NCBI GenBank assembly: GCA_016196825.1
Contig: JACPWY010000021.1
Span: forward strand, 1 to 64,000
From: Deltaproteobacteria bacterium
GTDB lineage: Bacteria > Bdellovibrionota > FAC87 > UBA2466
Reading direction: 5' to 3'
Length of the DNA: 64,000 bases
Of this stretch, positions 43,882 to 54,900 are shown piece after piece (within the stretch, counting starts at the first letter, position 1; every line of letters starts with the position of its first letter). The notes below the pieces were generated by a model, which saw nothing but the letters and a program-made list of their open reading frames with translations, was not told the DNA's origin and made no database searches. Made by a program: the position numbers and the translations under genes.

Positions 43882-46497
43882 CTATTGATAGCCCTGGCGG
43901 AGGGATTCGTCGCTCAGATCGTCCATCTTGGGCACTGCTGGCTGGCCATTCTCGGAGGGGGCAACGGGATCGGGGGCCTTCATCCCGGGCTCCCGAATGC
44001 GAAGAATGTTGGAACCGTCGGGGCTGGGCACCGTCCCTTCCCGAAAGGCCACGCGGCTTCGCTTCTCTGTGCGAGGGCCCGCTAAACGACCCGTAGCACG
44101 ATCGATCTGGGCAAATTCAACCCCTTCGGGGATCTCGAAATCAGAGACTGGGTAGTCCTTGAGGACCCGCCCCATGTATTCAGCCCAAATGGGAGCGGCC
44201 ACCCGCCCACCCGATTCACCGGGATCCAGGGCCTTATCTTTGTCGTACCCGAGCCACACTCCCGTAATGACATCAGGGGAGAAGCCTAAAAACCACGCGT
44301 CTCTGTGATCACTCGTCGTCCCGGTCTTACCGGCTACATTCAGTCCCGGCAGAGCTGCACGAGAACCGGTCCCCTCACGCACCACACCTCGAAGCATATC
44401 GGTCACCACATAGGCAGTCTGCGGCGACAATCCTACGGTCGGAGCCACTGGGCTAGGGCTGGGCGAAGCCTCGTTGGTCCTTTGCTCTGTCACTTCCCGC
44501 GGAGGCTCCGCGACGTATTCCTCTAAAACCTTCCCCCCCTCGTCGACCACCTTGCGGATGTAGTGCAGTTGAACGCTCTTTCCCAGACGCGGAAAAAGGG
44601 AAAACGCCGTCATGAGCTCTTCGAGACTACTGGACCACGAACCCAGCGCAATCGTGAGTTCTCTCGGCAGGACCGCCGTGATGCCACAGGCCCGCGCAAA
44701 CTGAATCGCGTAATCAACGCCAATCTCATTTAAGATCTTCACCGTCGGAATGTTGAGCGATTGGATGATCGCCGATCGCAGCGGGATATCCCCTTCAAAT
44801 CTATTGGTGTAGTTGTGGGGGCGCCAGTCCTCGGCCTCCTGAATCTTCGAACCGTCTTCGAACCCTCCATCGGCTTTGAATACAATCGGAGAGTCGGACA
44901 CCAGCGTGGACGGAGAGAAACCCTTCTCAACGGCCGCAGCGTAAACAATTGGCTTAAAGGTTGACCCCACCTGGCGTTTCGCATGCAGCGCCCTATTGAA
45001 TTCACTCCGGTTGAAATCGGTGCCGCCGATCATCGACCGCACAAAGCCAGTCTGAAGGTCGAAAGAAAGCATCGCCCCCTGAATCTCGGGTTCCTGCTCG
45101 AGTGAAACGAGAACAGTGTTCGTACGTTTATCGATCTTCTCGATTTTAACATCGACAATGTCGCCATCCTTCAAGATCTGGGAAACCGATTTTACCGATT
45201 TGTCGTTAATCTTCACCCACGCTAGGCCTGCGATTGGCATCTCGGCCTTCGTCATGCCTATGGTGAGATAGGCCTTATCACCCGTCGGAGTCCGCGAAAG
45301 AACCACCGCTCTTTCAATCTCGCCCTCTTTGATCGGCGTGTTGCCAAAATAGCCCTTACCCTGCAGCTCACTCAGGTTGAATGGAAGCCGCTTCATCGCC
45401 GAATCCACCGAAGGGGGAAAGAGCCGCGTCGGCACGGCGCGGTCGAGAACTTCGTCGTGGTACTGATTCGAGAAGATCTTGATCTTCTCTTCGCCTTCGA
45501 GATGCTGAGCAACACCGCGCCAGCCCATGCGCTTATCGACGTCTCTTAAGCCAGCTACCAGGAGCTTCTCAGCATGCTTTTGATAATCGTACCGAACCGT
45601 CGTGTAGACCTTGAAGCCCTGCCTCAGTACGGCGTCGGACCCATATCGATTCATCAAATAGATACGGACATACTCAGTGAAGTAGGGGGCTGCCTTATTG
45701 TTGATCTCTTCCACGCGGTACAGAGTCAACGTTTCCCCCAAGGCCTGTCGCCGCTCATCCTCGGTGATGACCTCCTCCTCCGCCATGCGCTTGAGCACGT
45801 AGGTCTGACGCAATTTGGTTTGGTGCGGCGTGCGGAACGGGTCCCATTCAGTCGGCCGCTGGGGGAGGCCAGCTAGCATCGCAGCCTCAGCGATCGTCAG
45901 ACTCTCAACATCCTTATTGAAATAGTTACGAGCGGCGGCACCCACACCAAAAGCCGCGTGCCCCAGGTAGATCTCATCGAGGTAGAGCTTTAAAATCTCG
46001 TCCTTATTGAGATGACGTTCCATCTGCCAGGCAAGAACCATTTCACGAATTTTTCGCGTGAGCTCTTTCTTGCGGGTCTCAAGCAAGATACTTCGGGCTA
46101 CCTGTTGGGTAATAGTCGAACCGCCCTGGGCGTAGCGCCCCTTCAGCATATTGGAAAGCACCGCTCGAGCGATGCCGACAAAATCTATTCCGCCGTGACG
46201 GAAGAAGTTAGAGTCTTCCGCGGCCACAAAGGCCATCTTCACGTGTCTGGGGACACGATCAAAATCGACAGGGTAGCGCCGTTCAGCGGTGAACTCTCCA
46301 ATTCGCACCCCATCGTCTGAGAAGACCTCAGTCGCGCGCGGGTGGTGATAATTTTTCAGTTGCGCCACATCCGGAAGGCCCCGGAGCGTGAAAAACAGGA
46401 AGGCAATCCCCGCCACAAACCCGAAGCCCAAGACGCCCACAATCCCGACCGAAAATGTCTTCAGAAAACCACGGATTGTGGCCACAACATCATGCAT
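43882..46497 (-). CDS. mrcA: Class A penicillin-binding protein (PBP1A-like)
   Basis: 871 residues. One N-terminal transmembrane helix (about 18-38), a GT51 transglycosylase domain with EDSNFFRHGG (catalytic Glu near 93) and GGSTITQQ, an OB-like insert (about 320-470), then the transpeptidase with the active Ser in GSTFKP (about 512) and KTGTTSD (about 720). It polymerises and cross-links peptidoglycan in the periplasm. The C-terminal 60 residues are Pro-rich. It is a single-gene unit with a terminator-like hairpin after it. Confidence 0.94.
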   Translation of the reverse strand: MHDVVATIRGFLKTFSVGIVGVLGFGFVAGIAFLFFTLRGLPDVAQLKNYHHPRATEVFSDDGVRIGEFTAERRYPVDFDRVPRHVKMAFVAAEDSNFFRHGGIDFVGIARAVLSNMLKGRYAQGGSTITQQVARSILLETRKKELTRKIREMVLAWQMERHLNKDEILKLYLDEIYLGHAAFGVGAAARNYFNKDVESLTIAEAAMLAGLPQRPTEWDPFRTPHQTKLRQTYVLKRMAEEEVITEDERRQALGETLTLYRVEEINNKAAPYFTEYVRIYLMNRYGSDAVLRQGFKVYTTVRYDYQKHAEKLLVAGLRDVDKRMGWRGVAQHLEGEEKIKIFSNQYHDEVLDRAVPTRLFPPSVDSAMKRLPFNLSELQGKGYFGNTPIKEGEIERAVVLSRTPTGDKAYLTIGMTKAEMPIAGLAWVKINDKSVKSVSQILKDGDIVDVKIEKIDKRTNTVLVSLEQEPEIQGAMLSFDLQTGFVRSMIGGTDFNRSEFNRALHAKRQVGSTFKPIVYAAAVEKGFSPSTLVSDSPIVFKADGGFEDGSKIQEAEDWRPHNYTNRFEGDIPLRSAIIQSLNIPTVKILNEIGVDYAIQFARACGITAVLPRELTIALGSWSSSLEELMTAFSLFPRLGKSVQLHYIRKVVDEGGKVLEEYVAEPPREVTEQRTNEASPSPSPVAPTVGLSPQTAYVVTDMLRGVVREGTGSRAALPGLNVAGKTGTTSDHRDAWFLGFSPDVITGVWLGYDKDKALDPGESGGRVAAPIWAEYMGRVLKDYPVSDFEIPEGVEFAQIDRATGRLAGPRTEKRSRVAFREGTVPSPDGSNILRIREPGMKAPDPVAPSENGQPAVPKMDDLSDESLRQGYQ

Positions 46498-46536
46498 AGG
46501 TATTTGGTGAGGATATCATTTTTTTGGTGCGTCTTC

Positions 46537-46564
46537 TTGACGATGCTCGGCACCGAATTATCAT
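46537..46564 (+). promoter_or_regulatory. Promoter for a leaderless small gene
   Basis: TTGACG (5 of 6), 16-nt spacer, TATCAT (5 of 6), then 6 nt to the ATG at 46571. Transcription should begin at the start codon itself. Confidence 0.6.
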
Positions 46565-46570
46565 ACTTGC

Positions 46571-46759
46571 ATGAAAAAAGTCTACTCAGCTCAAGAACTT
46601 AGCGTCGTTCCCCTCACTCTAAACCTGAAGACCCACATCGTGAATGACCTGAAAAACATGGAAAAGGTTACGAAAAAAACGGTCGATGAGCTCGCAACCA
46701 AGGCTCTCCTGATGTTTATTGCAACGCACAACGATTACCTCGGAAAAAACAGGTCCTAG
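46571..46759 (+). CDS. Small ribbon-helix-helix-like protein
   Basis: 62 residues. The order strand (VVPLTLNLKTHIVNDLKN) then two helices (VTKKTVDELATKALLMFI) is that of CopG/Arc-type ribbon-helix-helix DNA-binding proteins, and the size fits. The strong promoter just before the ATG supports a real gene although no ribosome-binding site exists. It may be a regulator of mrcA (divergent) or of the next gene. No partner toxin is adjacent, so an antitoxin role is unlikely. Confidence 0.6.
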   Translation: MKKVYSAQELSVVPLTLNLKTHIVNDLKNMEKVTKKTVDELATKALLMFIATHNDYLGKNRS

Positions 46760-46799
46760 CAGCTGTGCACCCCTCGGCAAATAATATTCGGGGTGAACC

Positions 46800-46826
46800 T
46801 TGATCGAGATGTGTGTGTGCTAAAAT
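46800..46826 (+). promoter_or_regulatory. Extended -10 promoter for leaderless lipoprotein gene
   Basis: TGCTAAAAT at 46818-46826 has the TGn extension and 5 of 6 positions. TTGATC at 46800-46805 is a possible -35 with a short 15-nt spacer. The ATG at 46834 is 7 nt downstream. Confidence 0.5.
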
Positions 46827-46833
46827 CGCCGCT

Positions 46834-47886
46834 ATGCATAAATTCTTCCTTCTTTTCATCCTTGTCGGCTGCCAGACCACTCAGCACGTCTCCGTGCCCA
46901 AGAGCAACATCACGCTTTTCTTCCAAAGCAACCGCCAGGGGAATCTTGAGACCTGCGGCTGCCACACAAACCCTTTCGGTGGCATCGATCGCGAGCTCAA
47001 CGCACTGAAATCCTACCGGCTCTCTGCCCCTCAATCGCTGAGCCTGGACGGCGGAAATCTTTTCGTCCCCAAGGAGCGCGCCGGATCGGTCGAGCACTAC
47101 AGGTACCGGGCACAGCTCATGCTGCCGCTCTTAAAGGAAATTGGGCTAGACGTCTTTTCACCCGGGCCACAGGATCTCTTCCTGGGTCAGACTGCTCTCA
47201 AAATTCTTGCCTCTTCGGCCTCGTTCCGTTTTCTTTCGGCGAATATTAAGAATAAAAAAGGGGAGTACCCTTTCGCCCGCTCCGTCACCATCACCAAAGG
47301 CGGTGCGCGCTACGGAATTCTGGGCGTCACGCCCTCTACGGCCGCGTCGGATGACTTTGTGATTCAAGACCCCAACGAAGCCATCGCGGAGGTACTGCCT
47401 CAGCTGATCAAGACGACCGATTTCGTCATCCTCCTCTCCCAACTCGGCAACAAGTCGGATCAGGCCCTGGCGGAGCGATTCTCCAAGATTTCGGTCATCA
47501 TCGGAGCCGATGAGCTACTCGCCACCGAGCGCCCTATGTGGATGAAGGGCCATACGCTCCTCGTCGACTCAGACCTGAACGGCTACCTTCTCGGTAAACT
47601 TCAACTTGATCTCCGCTTCCCGGTGAATGGGCTTTACTCCGCAAAGGACGTGGAGACCAACAAGGCTCATCTTAAGGAATACCGCGATCGCGGCGACAAG
47701 TATGCGAGTTACGCCGACAAACTCGAAAGGGTGCTGCAGCTTTCCATCCCTGATGGGGCGAGTCTGTACGAATATGAACTCGTGAAGCTTGATGAGAAGC
47801 GGTTCGGCTCGCAGAATCGCCTGACGTCCGAAGTCCAATTATTCAAAGAGGCGATGCGCAAATACTCACTCAGCCACCGGCAATAG
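46834..47886 (+). CDS. Metallophosphatase/5'-nucleotidase-like lipoprotein
   Basis: 350 residues from the ATG at 46834, which gives a lipoprotein signal (LFILVGC). The start of the mature part, with GNLETCGCHTNPFGGIDREL, then SLDGGNLF, YGILGV and a distal VDSDLNGYLLGKL, follows the layout of the UshA/5'-nucleotidase-type metallophosphatase domain. Several canonical metal-binding His residues are not clear, so activity is uncertain. GNLE.CGC proteins of this kind are common in deltaproteobacteria. The C-terminus is a charged helical segment. It is probably anchored in the envelope. Confidence 0.6.
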   Translation: MHKFFLLFILVGCQTTQHVSVPKSNITLFFQSNRQGNLETCGCHTNPFGGIDRELNALKSYRLSAPQSLSLDGGNLFVPKERAGSVEHYRYRAQLMLPLLKEIGLDVFSPGPQDLFLGQTALKILASSASFRFLSANIKNKKGEYPFARSVTITKGGARYGILGVTPSTAASDDFVIQDPNEAIAEVLPQLIKTTDFVILLSQLGNKSDQALAERFSKISVIIGADELLATERPMWMKGHTLLVDSDLNGYLLGKLQLDLRFPVNGLYSAKDVETNKAHLKEYRDRGDKYASYADKLERVLQLSIPDGASLYEYELVKLDEKRFGSQNRLTSEVQLFKEAMRKYSLSHRQ

Positions 47887-47900
47887 ACCTAGAAATAGAA

Positions 47901-47926
47901 ACGGGATGGTGTTTCCACCATCCCGT
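47901..47926. terminator. Bidirectional hairpin between convergent genes
   Basis: A perfect 11-bp stem ACGGGATGGTG/CACCATCCCGT with a TTTC loop lies between two convergent genes. The minus-strand side continues with a U-rich TTCTATTTCT; the plus side has no T-tract. Confidence 0.65.
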
Positions 47927-47953
47927 CATAAGTCTCTCAAAAAACCTGCGCTA

Positions 47954-48736
47954 TTAGTTCAACGAAGGTTTACCCGTCAGAATGCACGACCGAACCCCGG
48001 CCGGATTGATCGCATCAGCACTGCTCGCACCCCGAACCGCCGCGAGGAAATTGCGGCTGATTGTGTTCAACCGCCTACCCGTATACGGGGTCGGTTCGCT
48101 CAGAAAACCAGTGAAGGCATCCACCGCGAAATCAACCGTGAGGCCGCGGGCGGTAAGTCCTAGGTCATTGAGCCGATTAACCGTTGCCACATTCGCACTC
48201 AGACACTCTGTCTTGTTGTCACAGAGCTGGGCTCCGCGTTCGGCCGCGTCCAAAAGCCGCGCGATGGCCGGCTGGAGTGCCCGATCTGTATCGTTGCCAG
48301 GAGTTCGAAACCGATTGAATCCACCGTGTCGCTCAAGCACCGCTAGCTGATCAACCCGCGGTTGAGGAAGGGGCGAGTTTGTCACGAGATCACTCATCGC
48401 AATAACCTTCTTGGCCCCAGCAAGCTGTTCGATGTGCCTCACCCACGCAGCGCTCGTCACGCCACGATCGTTTAACTCCTGCGCAAGCTGATTGTAATTC
48501 ACCGACCCGAGGTTACCGGCGTTGCCGGCAATCCGCATCGATTTCACTGCGTTGAAGAGAGCGACGCCCTCAGCGCCAAACTCCTTCAATGCCGCTGCTT
48601 CAGTCCGAACCGAATTCGAAACAATGGCTTGGAATATCTTAACGCTCTCGCCAACCCCGCGTTCCGCGATAGTTCCAGTCTCAGCGAAGACCAACGTCGA
48701 CAACACCATGAATAGGAAACCAGCCCCTTTTTTCAT
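47954..48736 (-). CDS. Secreted protein of unknown function
   Basis: 260 residues with a signal peptide (to LVFAE) and a mature, mostly helical protein. GGAGGAAGA directly precedes the ATG. Three Cys lie in the C-terminal half (LCDNKTEC and SC near the end). Segments such as ELNDRGVTSAAWVRHIEQLAG and VNRLNDLGLTARGLTV look like repeated short helical units. It is divergent from the giant gene and shares its AT-rich upstream region. No family is recognised. Confidence 0.6.
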   Translation of the reverse strand: MKKGAGFLFMVLSTLVFAETGTIAERGVGESVKIFQAIVSNSVRTEAAALKEFGAEGVALFNAVKSMRIAGNAGNLGSVNYNQLAQELNDRGVTSAAWVRHIEQLAGAKKVIAMSDLVTNSPLPQPRVDQLAVLERHGGFNRFRTPGNDTDRALQPAIARLLDAAERGAQLCDNKTECLSANVATVNRLNDLGLTARGLTVDFAVDAFTGFLSEPTPYTGRRLNTISRNFLAAVRGASSADAINPAGVRSCILTGKPSLN

Positions 48737-48902
48737 TCTTCCTCCCGATAAAAAAACCAGTTAGACGGTCCTTATTACACAATGAGTTATACGCATCAAG
48801 AGGAAATATGACGCTAAATGTCACTACAACCGTTCAAGTGTAACAAATTGGAATTACGAAAATTTCCCCCCTTTTCCAGACCCTGTATTTTTTTAAGCTA
48901 AA

Positions 48903-48932
48903 TTGACTCAATACATTAATTTTAGCTATTCT
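48903..48932 (+). promoter_or_regulatory. Candidate promoter for the giant gene
   Basis: TTGACT (48903-48908; 5 of 6), 18-nt spacer, TATTCT (48927-48932; 4 of 6), in an AT-rich 239-bp divergent region. The leader would be about 35 nt. Confidence 0.4.
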
Positions 48933-48975
48933 GCCGTCCACGAACACAGGTCTGGAGAGCCCCATCCATCGATTA

Positions 48976-51900
48976 TTGAAGCAATCTGGCCGCGCCCTAC
49001 TCTGCACCTATCTGTGCGTGTTTTTTGCCTTTCCGCCCCAAGTTTGGGCGGAGGAGGCGCCCGAGCCGCGGCCGACATGGAACGAGGAAAGACTAGCCCT
49101 TTACGACGCCTTCCTCTTGGCAGCTTGGCGACTAGCCCATTTTCTGAAAGCTCCTGGGCCGTCTCAGGCAGCCGCGCTCGCCCTGCGCGAAGAACACATC
49201 CGGATTTTTCTGGAGCCCTTTTTCAATTGCCCCGATCCTGGACCGGTCGATGAACACTCGCTTCAACCTCTGCAGAAACGGTTTTCAGAATTCCTAGAAA
49301 ACCATATTCTCGAACTCGGCCAGGTTGAAGCCGAAGACGCAACCCCAGAATCTCTGGGCGTTCCCTCCGTCCGATCACCGAAGAACGGAGCGGTGTGCAT
49401 CCCACAGCCACAGTCCCCATCAACAAAAGCTGCTTCGATCGAATCACTCATCCTATCAACGGAATCGGAACTCGCTCAGATTCAGCGGCCCATGCACCTG
49501 CAACTTCTTTCCAAGGTGAAACACGGCGGCGTGGCGACCAACCTGGAGGTTCGCCGTTGGGTCGCCTGGCTCGTCGGGCTCAGAGACTATTGGCGCCTCA
49601 CCGAGCGGCTCGGGGGCACTGGGACGCCGATCCCGGCCGCCACATTTTCCGAAGGCGTCGGCGAGAAGCTTCAGCTCAACTATAGCAGCGCCAAGGACTC
49701 AGCCGGAACGCTTGGGGCTGCATTCAACGACCTCCCGTCATTTCCGGTGTGCAGTGGTGATGAGAAACAGCGGTGTCTCAAGGATCCACCCATTTCGCAG
49801 GTGGACCGAGTCAGGGAGGAGATTGTCAGAGGCCTGAGAATCGGGAATTACGACCACGGACGTGGTCTCGAAGCGCTTCGTAAGTACAGCCTTCTCCTGA
49901 AAGGGTTGCCCGAGCGGGCGATCATCCAACTTGCGCTTGGAAATGATGGCACGACCCTCGACATCCCCGCCTGTTCGACATCGGCCACACATGAACTCAC
50001 TGAAAAATACTACGGCGAGTTCATGCGCACCGCCAAAGAGGCGCGCGTGTCGGGGGAGTACCAGAGCGCTCTGGACTCTTTGGTGCGGGACTACCGAACC
50101 GACAAGGTGGCACCGCCCACGGTCTCCTCCTCCTTCCTATTGGAAGAAGCGAATATTCAGGCCCTCACTCTCATCAACACGGTCCTCTCCAAGACACCCC
50201 ACGGTCGAGGCGACCTCATTCGAGAAGGCATTCAGCAGTTTTCCTTTGCGGAGTACCTGTCGACCCGGCGCTACCGCGAGCTTCTTCCCGAGCTAATCCA
50301 GGGAAAACTCTACCTCGCCCTCGCGTTTCTCGGCCCCGAGCTTTCGGGGCTTTCAGAAAATCAGCGCGCTCAAGTGCTGAAACGCCACATTCAGGAGGCC
50401 TACCTTTTTATTCTCAATGAATCTCTTTACTCATACGCCTCTGAAATCGCCGCGAATTTCGAACTCGACTCCAAAAATGTGAATGAGCTCTGGTCAAAGA
50501 GTCTATCCACTCAATGGCAAAGCACATTGGCAAGCCCCGAGGCCCGAGACGAACTCAAGCGAATTGCTGAAGAGATTTTTGCGCAGCTTGAGGCTCATAG
50601 ACCTAAACGGACTCCGTCGATGGCCGACTGGAGCCGCACCAATATCGCTCAATACGTCGATCACACTTCGATCGACGCCATCCGAGCGGCCCAGGCTGAT
50701 GAAACGCTGCGCTTCATGGAATCTTTGAGTGAGTGGAAAAATGGCGCAGAATCTATTGTTCCCGGGCCTCACACTTACTATTGGAACCGGGCCGGCCTTC
50801 ACTTTGATCCGGTGCCGCTTCGCCCTGAGAATCCCCTCGACTACCTCCACCTGAAGGAGGCCTTACGAGTCCTAGCCGAACAGCACCGTGACAAGGTGAC
50901 CGCGTCCCTCAAGCAGGCCGGCTACACAGATGAGGCCGTGCGGGCCCAATATGCTCTGCCAAAAACGGAGCACCTCAGCGATCTCGTGCTCAACCATTTT
51001 TCCGAGTATGTCGAGGCCGATCCCAAGAAGATGAGCGGGCCGCGAACCAAACACCGCGCGGAATCACTCACTGCCCTTCTCAACACCCTCCACAACCCGA
51101 CTTTTCGAGCTGAATTCGAAGGCCTCGCCGGGAAGCTCGCTCTGGTGTTGCGCGATGAGAGGCTGATGCCCTTCATGAATGCCCTGCCAGAGGAAAACGT
51201 CTCGAGTGATTGGGAAAAGCAGCTCCAAGAAACTTTGCAGTCACTGTCGAAGGAACGCTCGCTGAAATCGCCTCCACGAATCACAAAGCTTATCTCGCTC
51301 ATGAGAAAGGCACACAACACCCCACGTGCAGCGCTCACGCAGATCACGAGCGCCTATTCTGGCCACTCTGCGTTTGACAGCTGGGACAACTGGAAAAAGT
51401 TTTGCGAAGGTTCGCAAAATGTTTGTCGCGATCTGATTCGCACTACCCGATCGTTGATATCTCAAAAAGATTCTCTTGCCGGCCTTTACGAATGGCGCGC
51501 GCTATCCCATTCGCTGAACTATCTCGTGCAGTTCTTGAACTATTATGGAGCCCATGGCGACCTTTACGTTGCGTCACCTGCTCCCACCGCAAACGCTGAG
51601 GTTGTGAGTTCGCTCAAGAGTCGGATGAGTGAAGCCTGGTTTGGTTTTGGGGGAGCCGCGGACCCAAAAGACCTCGCGGCCTTCGATGCCTTCCTGGTCC
51701 AGCTTTCCCAGAAGGCGCATGCTATTGCGGTCCCGGACACGGCGAGCGAAGGGTTTCACCGCGCCCTTCTCAATGATTCGCAAGCGGACTTGAAGGCGCT
51801 GATGAGCTCCTCAAGAAGTTTTGAGCGTTGGTACGCTCATGTGAAGGCGCTCGAACAGACTTTAGAGCCATTATCGCAGGATCCTGTATCGTCACTGGGC

Positions 51901-54900
51901 CCGGAACAATCGGGCTGGCCGGCACTCAAAACTCTCGTCACCCAAGAGCTCCGATTTCTGACGGGCCTTACACTGTCCTACGCCGTGTCACCCGAAGAAA
52001 GCGAGTGGGCCAAGCTCCTCACACTGGATTTCACTGAGTTCCGCCGGCTCACAACGGCACGAGTGCGAACGGCACTGGCCCAAGGAATAGATCCCTTTGA
52101 GAGACATCAAGACATTCAACGATCTTTGCAACAGCTCTCTTTCCTCAAGAAACCCTCCGAAGCGGCGACACGCCGAGTAGTAATGCTCCAGTCTCAGCTC
52201 AAAGAGGTTGAAGGTGACATTCGATCCTACACAGAACTGCGAACGCTGATCCGTAATTACCTTGGAGATACGCCCTACGGCAAAGAAGCACTGAGAATGG
52301 ATTCTGTCGCTGGCGATGACCAAGAAAAATGGAACGCCTACCGAGTGGACCAACTGCTTGATCCCGAAGCCAAACGCACGCTGAGCCATCTCAATGCGAT
52401 AGCGCTTACGGTGAAGCCGGTCTCTCTTCCTCTCTCCGTGAAGGACGCCGAGGGCTACCGTTCGGAGGCGGTCCGATATCTCAGCGAGCTCAAAGCCAGG
52501 CCGGAACTCAATTCATTGTATTATCGTCGAAGCATCGAGAGGGCGATTGCAAGTCTCCCCGATTTTGCCACGTCTCATGCTCCCCTAAACATCGCGGGGC
52601 CAACACTATTTTACAGCCAGCTTAAGAAGCTCTATGAAACGAAGCTGGCGCCGTTTTGGCGCAAAGCCCCTGCTCCTTCATTGAACAAAAATCCAAGTAA
52701 TGGATTCGAGGCGTTCTACCAGGCCTTTCTCAAAAACCCTGGCCCAGACACCGTCACGGCCGTGAGTTCACTCCTCATCACGCCAAGTGACTACCTCGAC
52801 CACATCCATTCCGAGGGTCAGGCGCTCGAAGCCTTCCTCAAGGAGAAAGACTTCCCGAGTGAAGCTTTTCGCTCCTTCCAAGTGGGCGTCTCTCGCCTAG
52901 CCAATTCGGGCTTTACCCCATTTTTGGTGAAAGAGGGGACTGCTGTAGCTCTGCCGCTTCCGCTCCAGCCTGTAGCGATCGCCACTCGCACCGACACCGG
53001 CATCCTTCTGAATCTTGAAAAAGCCCTCGGCCTTCTGTCACCGCCCCACCGCAATTCGCTCATCGAGTTGGGAAAGGCTAGTGAGTTTCACGATTCCTCG
53101 ATCATGGATTATCTGAACCGCATCAGCTCGTCTGAAAGGATCGCCATCAACAAGGCGTTGCTTGCTTTTCTCGACAATGGACTCTCAACCTCGCAAATGT
53201 CAGTGATAGCCAAAGCACTCTTTAGGGACGGAGCCCCCACCGCAGTCGACCGGAAAGATTGGGAACGCCATCTCGAGCGGCTCATGTTTTATGCCGAGAA
53301 GAATCTGGAAAAACTCAGGAATGGAGCCCACCGCCCCCTGACCGCATTAATCTCAGGCGCATTGGCCGAACAACTCGCGCCCCTCGGATACAAGCCCAAG
53401 CTCGACTCCTTCGGTCACCAGGTGAGTTTCATCCGAGATTCAATTGTCCTTTTTCGAAAGGAGAAGGCTGCTACTCAACCTTTTTCTAAGGCCGACAACA
53501 TTTCGGACTGGGGCAAGGTTTCCTCTGCGAGTGCTACGGTCCGCTTCTATCTGAGTCTATTGAGAACAGATGATGTTCTCCTGAACCACCTCGTATCCAA
53601 CATCAACATTGATCCGGCGCTCACGAGAATGCCCGCCTTTTCTGTAAGCTGGGCACCGGGAACCCAACCCCACCTCGTGCGAGACTTTGGGATTTGGTTG
53701 CACCGGCTTCTCACGACCCCCAACATTGAGCGACTCTGGGGAGAATATCGCGCCAAGAATCCAAAATGGGACCTTCCCCCCACTCCAGCCTTATTTGTGG
53801 AATCTCCCAGTCACAAACAGCTCCTTCGTCTTCTGGCTAACCTTGACGCCAACACGGCAATGAAGGAGGGGCGAGGCACGTTCCCGATGCTCCTCGTTCT
53901 GCTCAACTGGGCTATCAACCACACCGAGGCGCCGCCGCCTGTGATTGCGCCGCGAGCGCGACCCTTGCCGCCCAGTCCGGGGGAACTGGATGCGCTCCTG
54001 AGCCACGTTGTCACCGTCATGGGAATCGATCTCACTCGTTTTGACTCATGGAAGAGTCTCCTCGATGTTAATCAAGGCGCCCCACCGGAGGCGTGGGCAC
54101 TGGTCGCGAGAAGTTTGCGCAGTGGCCTCGCCGAGATTCAGGGTGGCTTTCTGGGCGTCACCATCGATGCGCCGCAGGTTCAAAATCCCAACACACTCTT
54201 TTCGAACCACACCTATATTGCGTACCCCATCGTCGATGCCTCTGAACGTGACCTCTACTGCACCGATGACAATTTCGCCACCTGGTCGCAAAAGGCTAAT
54301 GACAAGCTCAATCCCAATTACACTCCCTGGCTGCGGACTGAACGGGAGCTGTCCGTGTCACAGTCCTCGCGGTTGGACAACGACGTGAGGGGCGCAAAGA
54401 CGTATCAGCATTTTCACGAGCGCAATCTCCTTCACACCAATGATCTTGTCGGTGAGGGCGATCTCGAGAGTCCGTTCACCCATGACCACTTCAAAACGCG
54501 ATGGAACAACTGGGGGAGCCACCCCTTTGGAAAGACGATTTCCCAAGATCAGCGTCGGGCCTTGGGTGCCGCCTTCACTGCCAGCGGGGTTCGTATTTCG
54601 GACGACGAGTTGGAAAAGATCCAGCGTCTACGCGATGCGCTTGTTGATTTCAGGCGCACGATGAATGAGATAAATGTCGAGGAAGGGCTCAATTTTTGGA
54701 ACGAATCGAAGGGGCTCTTCACGGGGAGTCTTGAAACCCAAGTGAATTTGGCTCTCAAGCAGTTCTGGGCTCAGGTCTCGCCGGATTCTCGCGCTTCCAT
54801 TGTGGTAACTCCTCGCGCAGGGACTTTTGTCGAGCGGCGTCGCGCGCTGGTCGCCCAGGCCATCTACCTTGCCTCCCACCTCGTGCACGACACTCTGTAC

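Noticed and set aside
46571..46759. Antitoxin interpretation of the small RHH-like gene
   Set aside because: No toxin-like gene is adjacent; the next gene is an unrelated lipoprotein with its own promoter.
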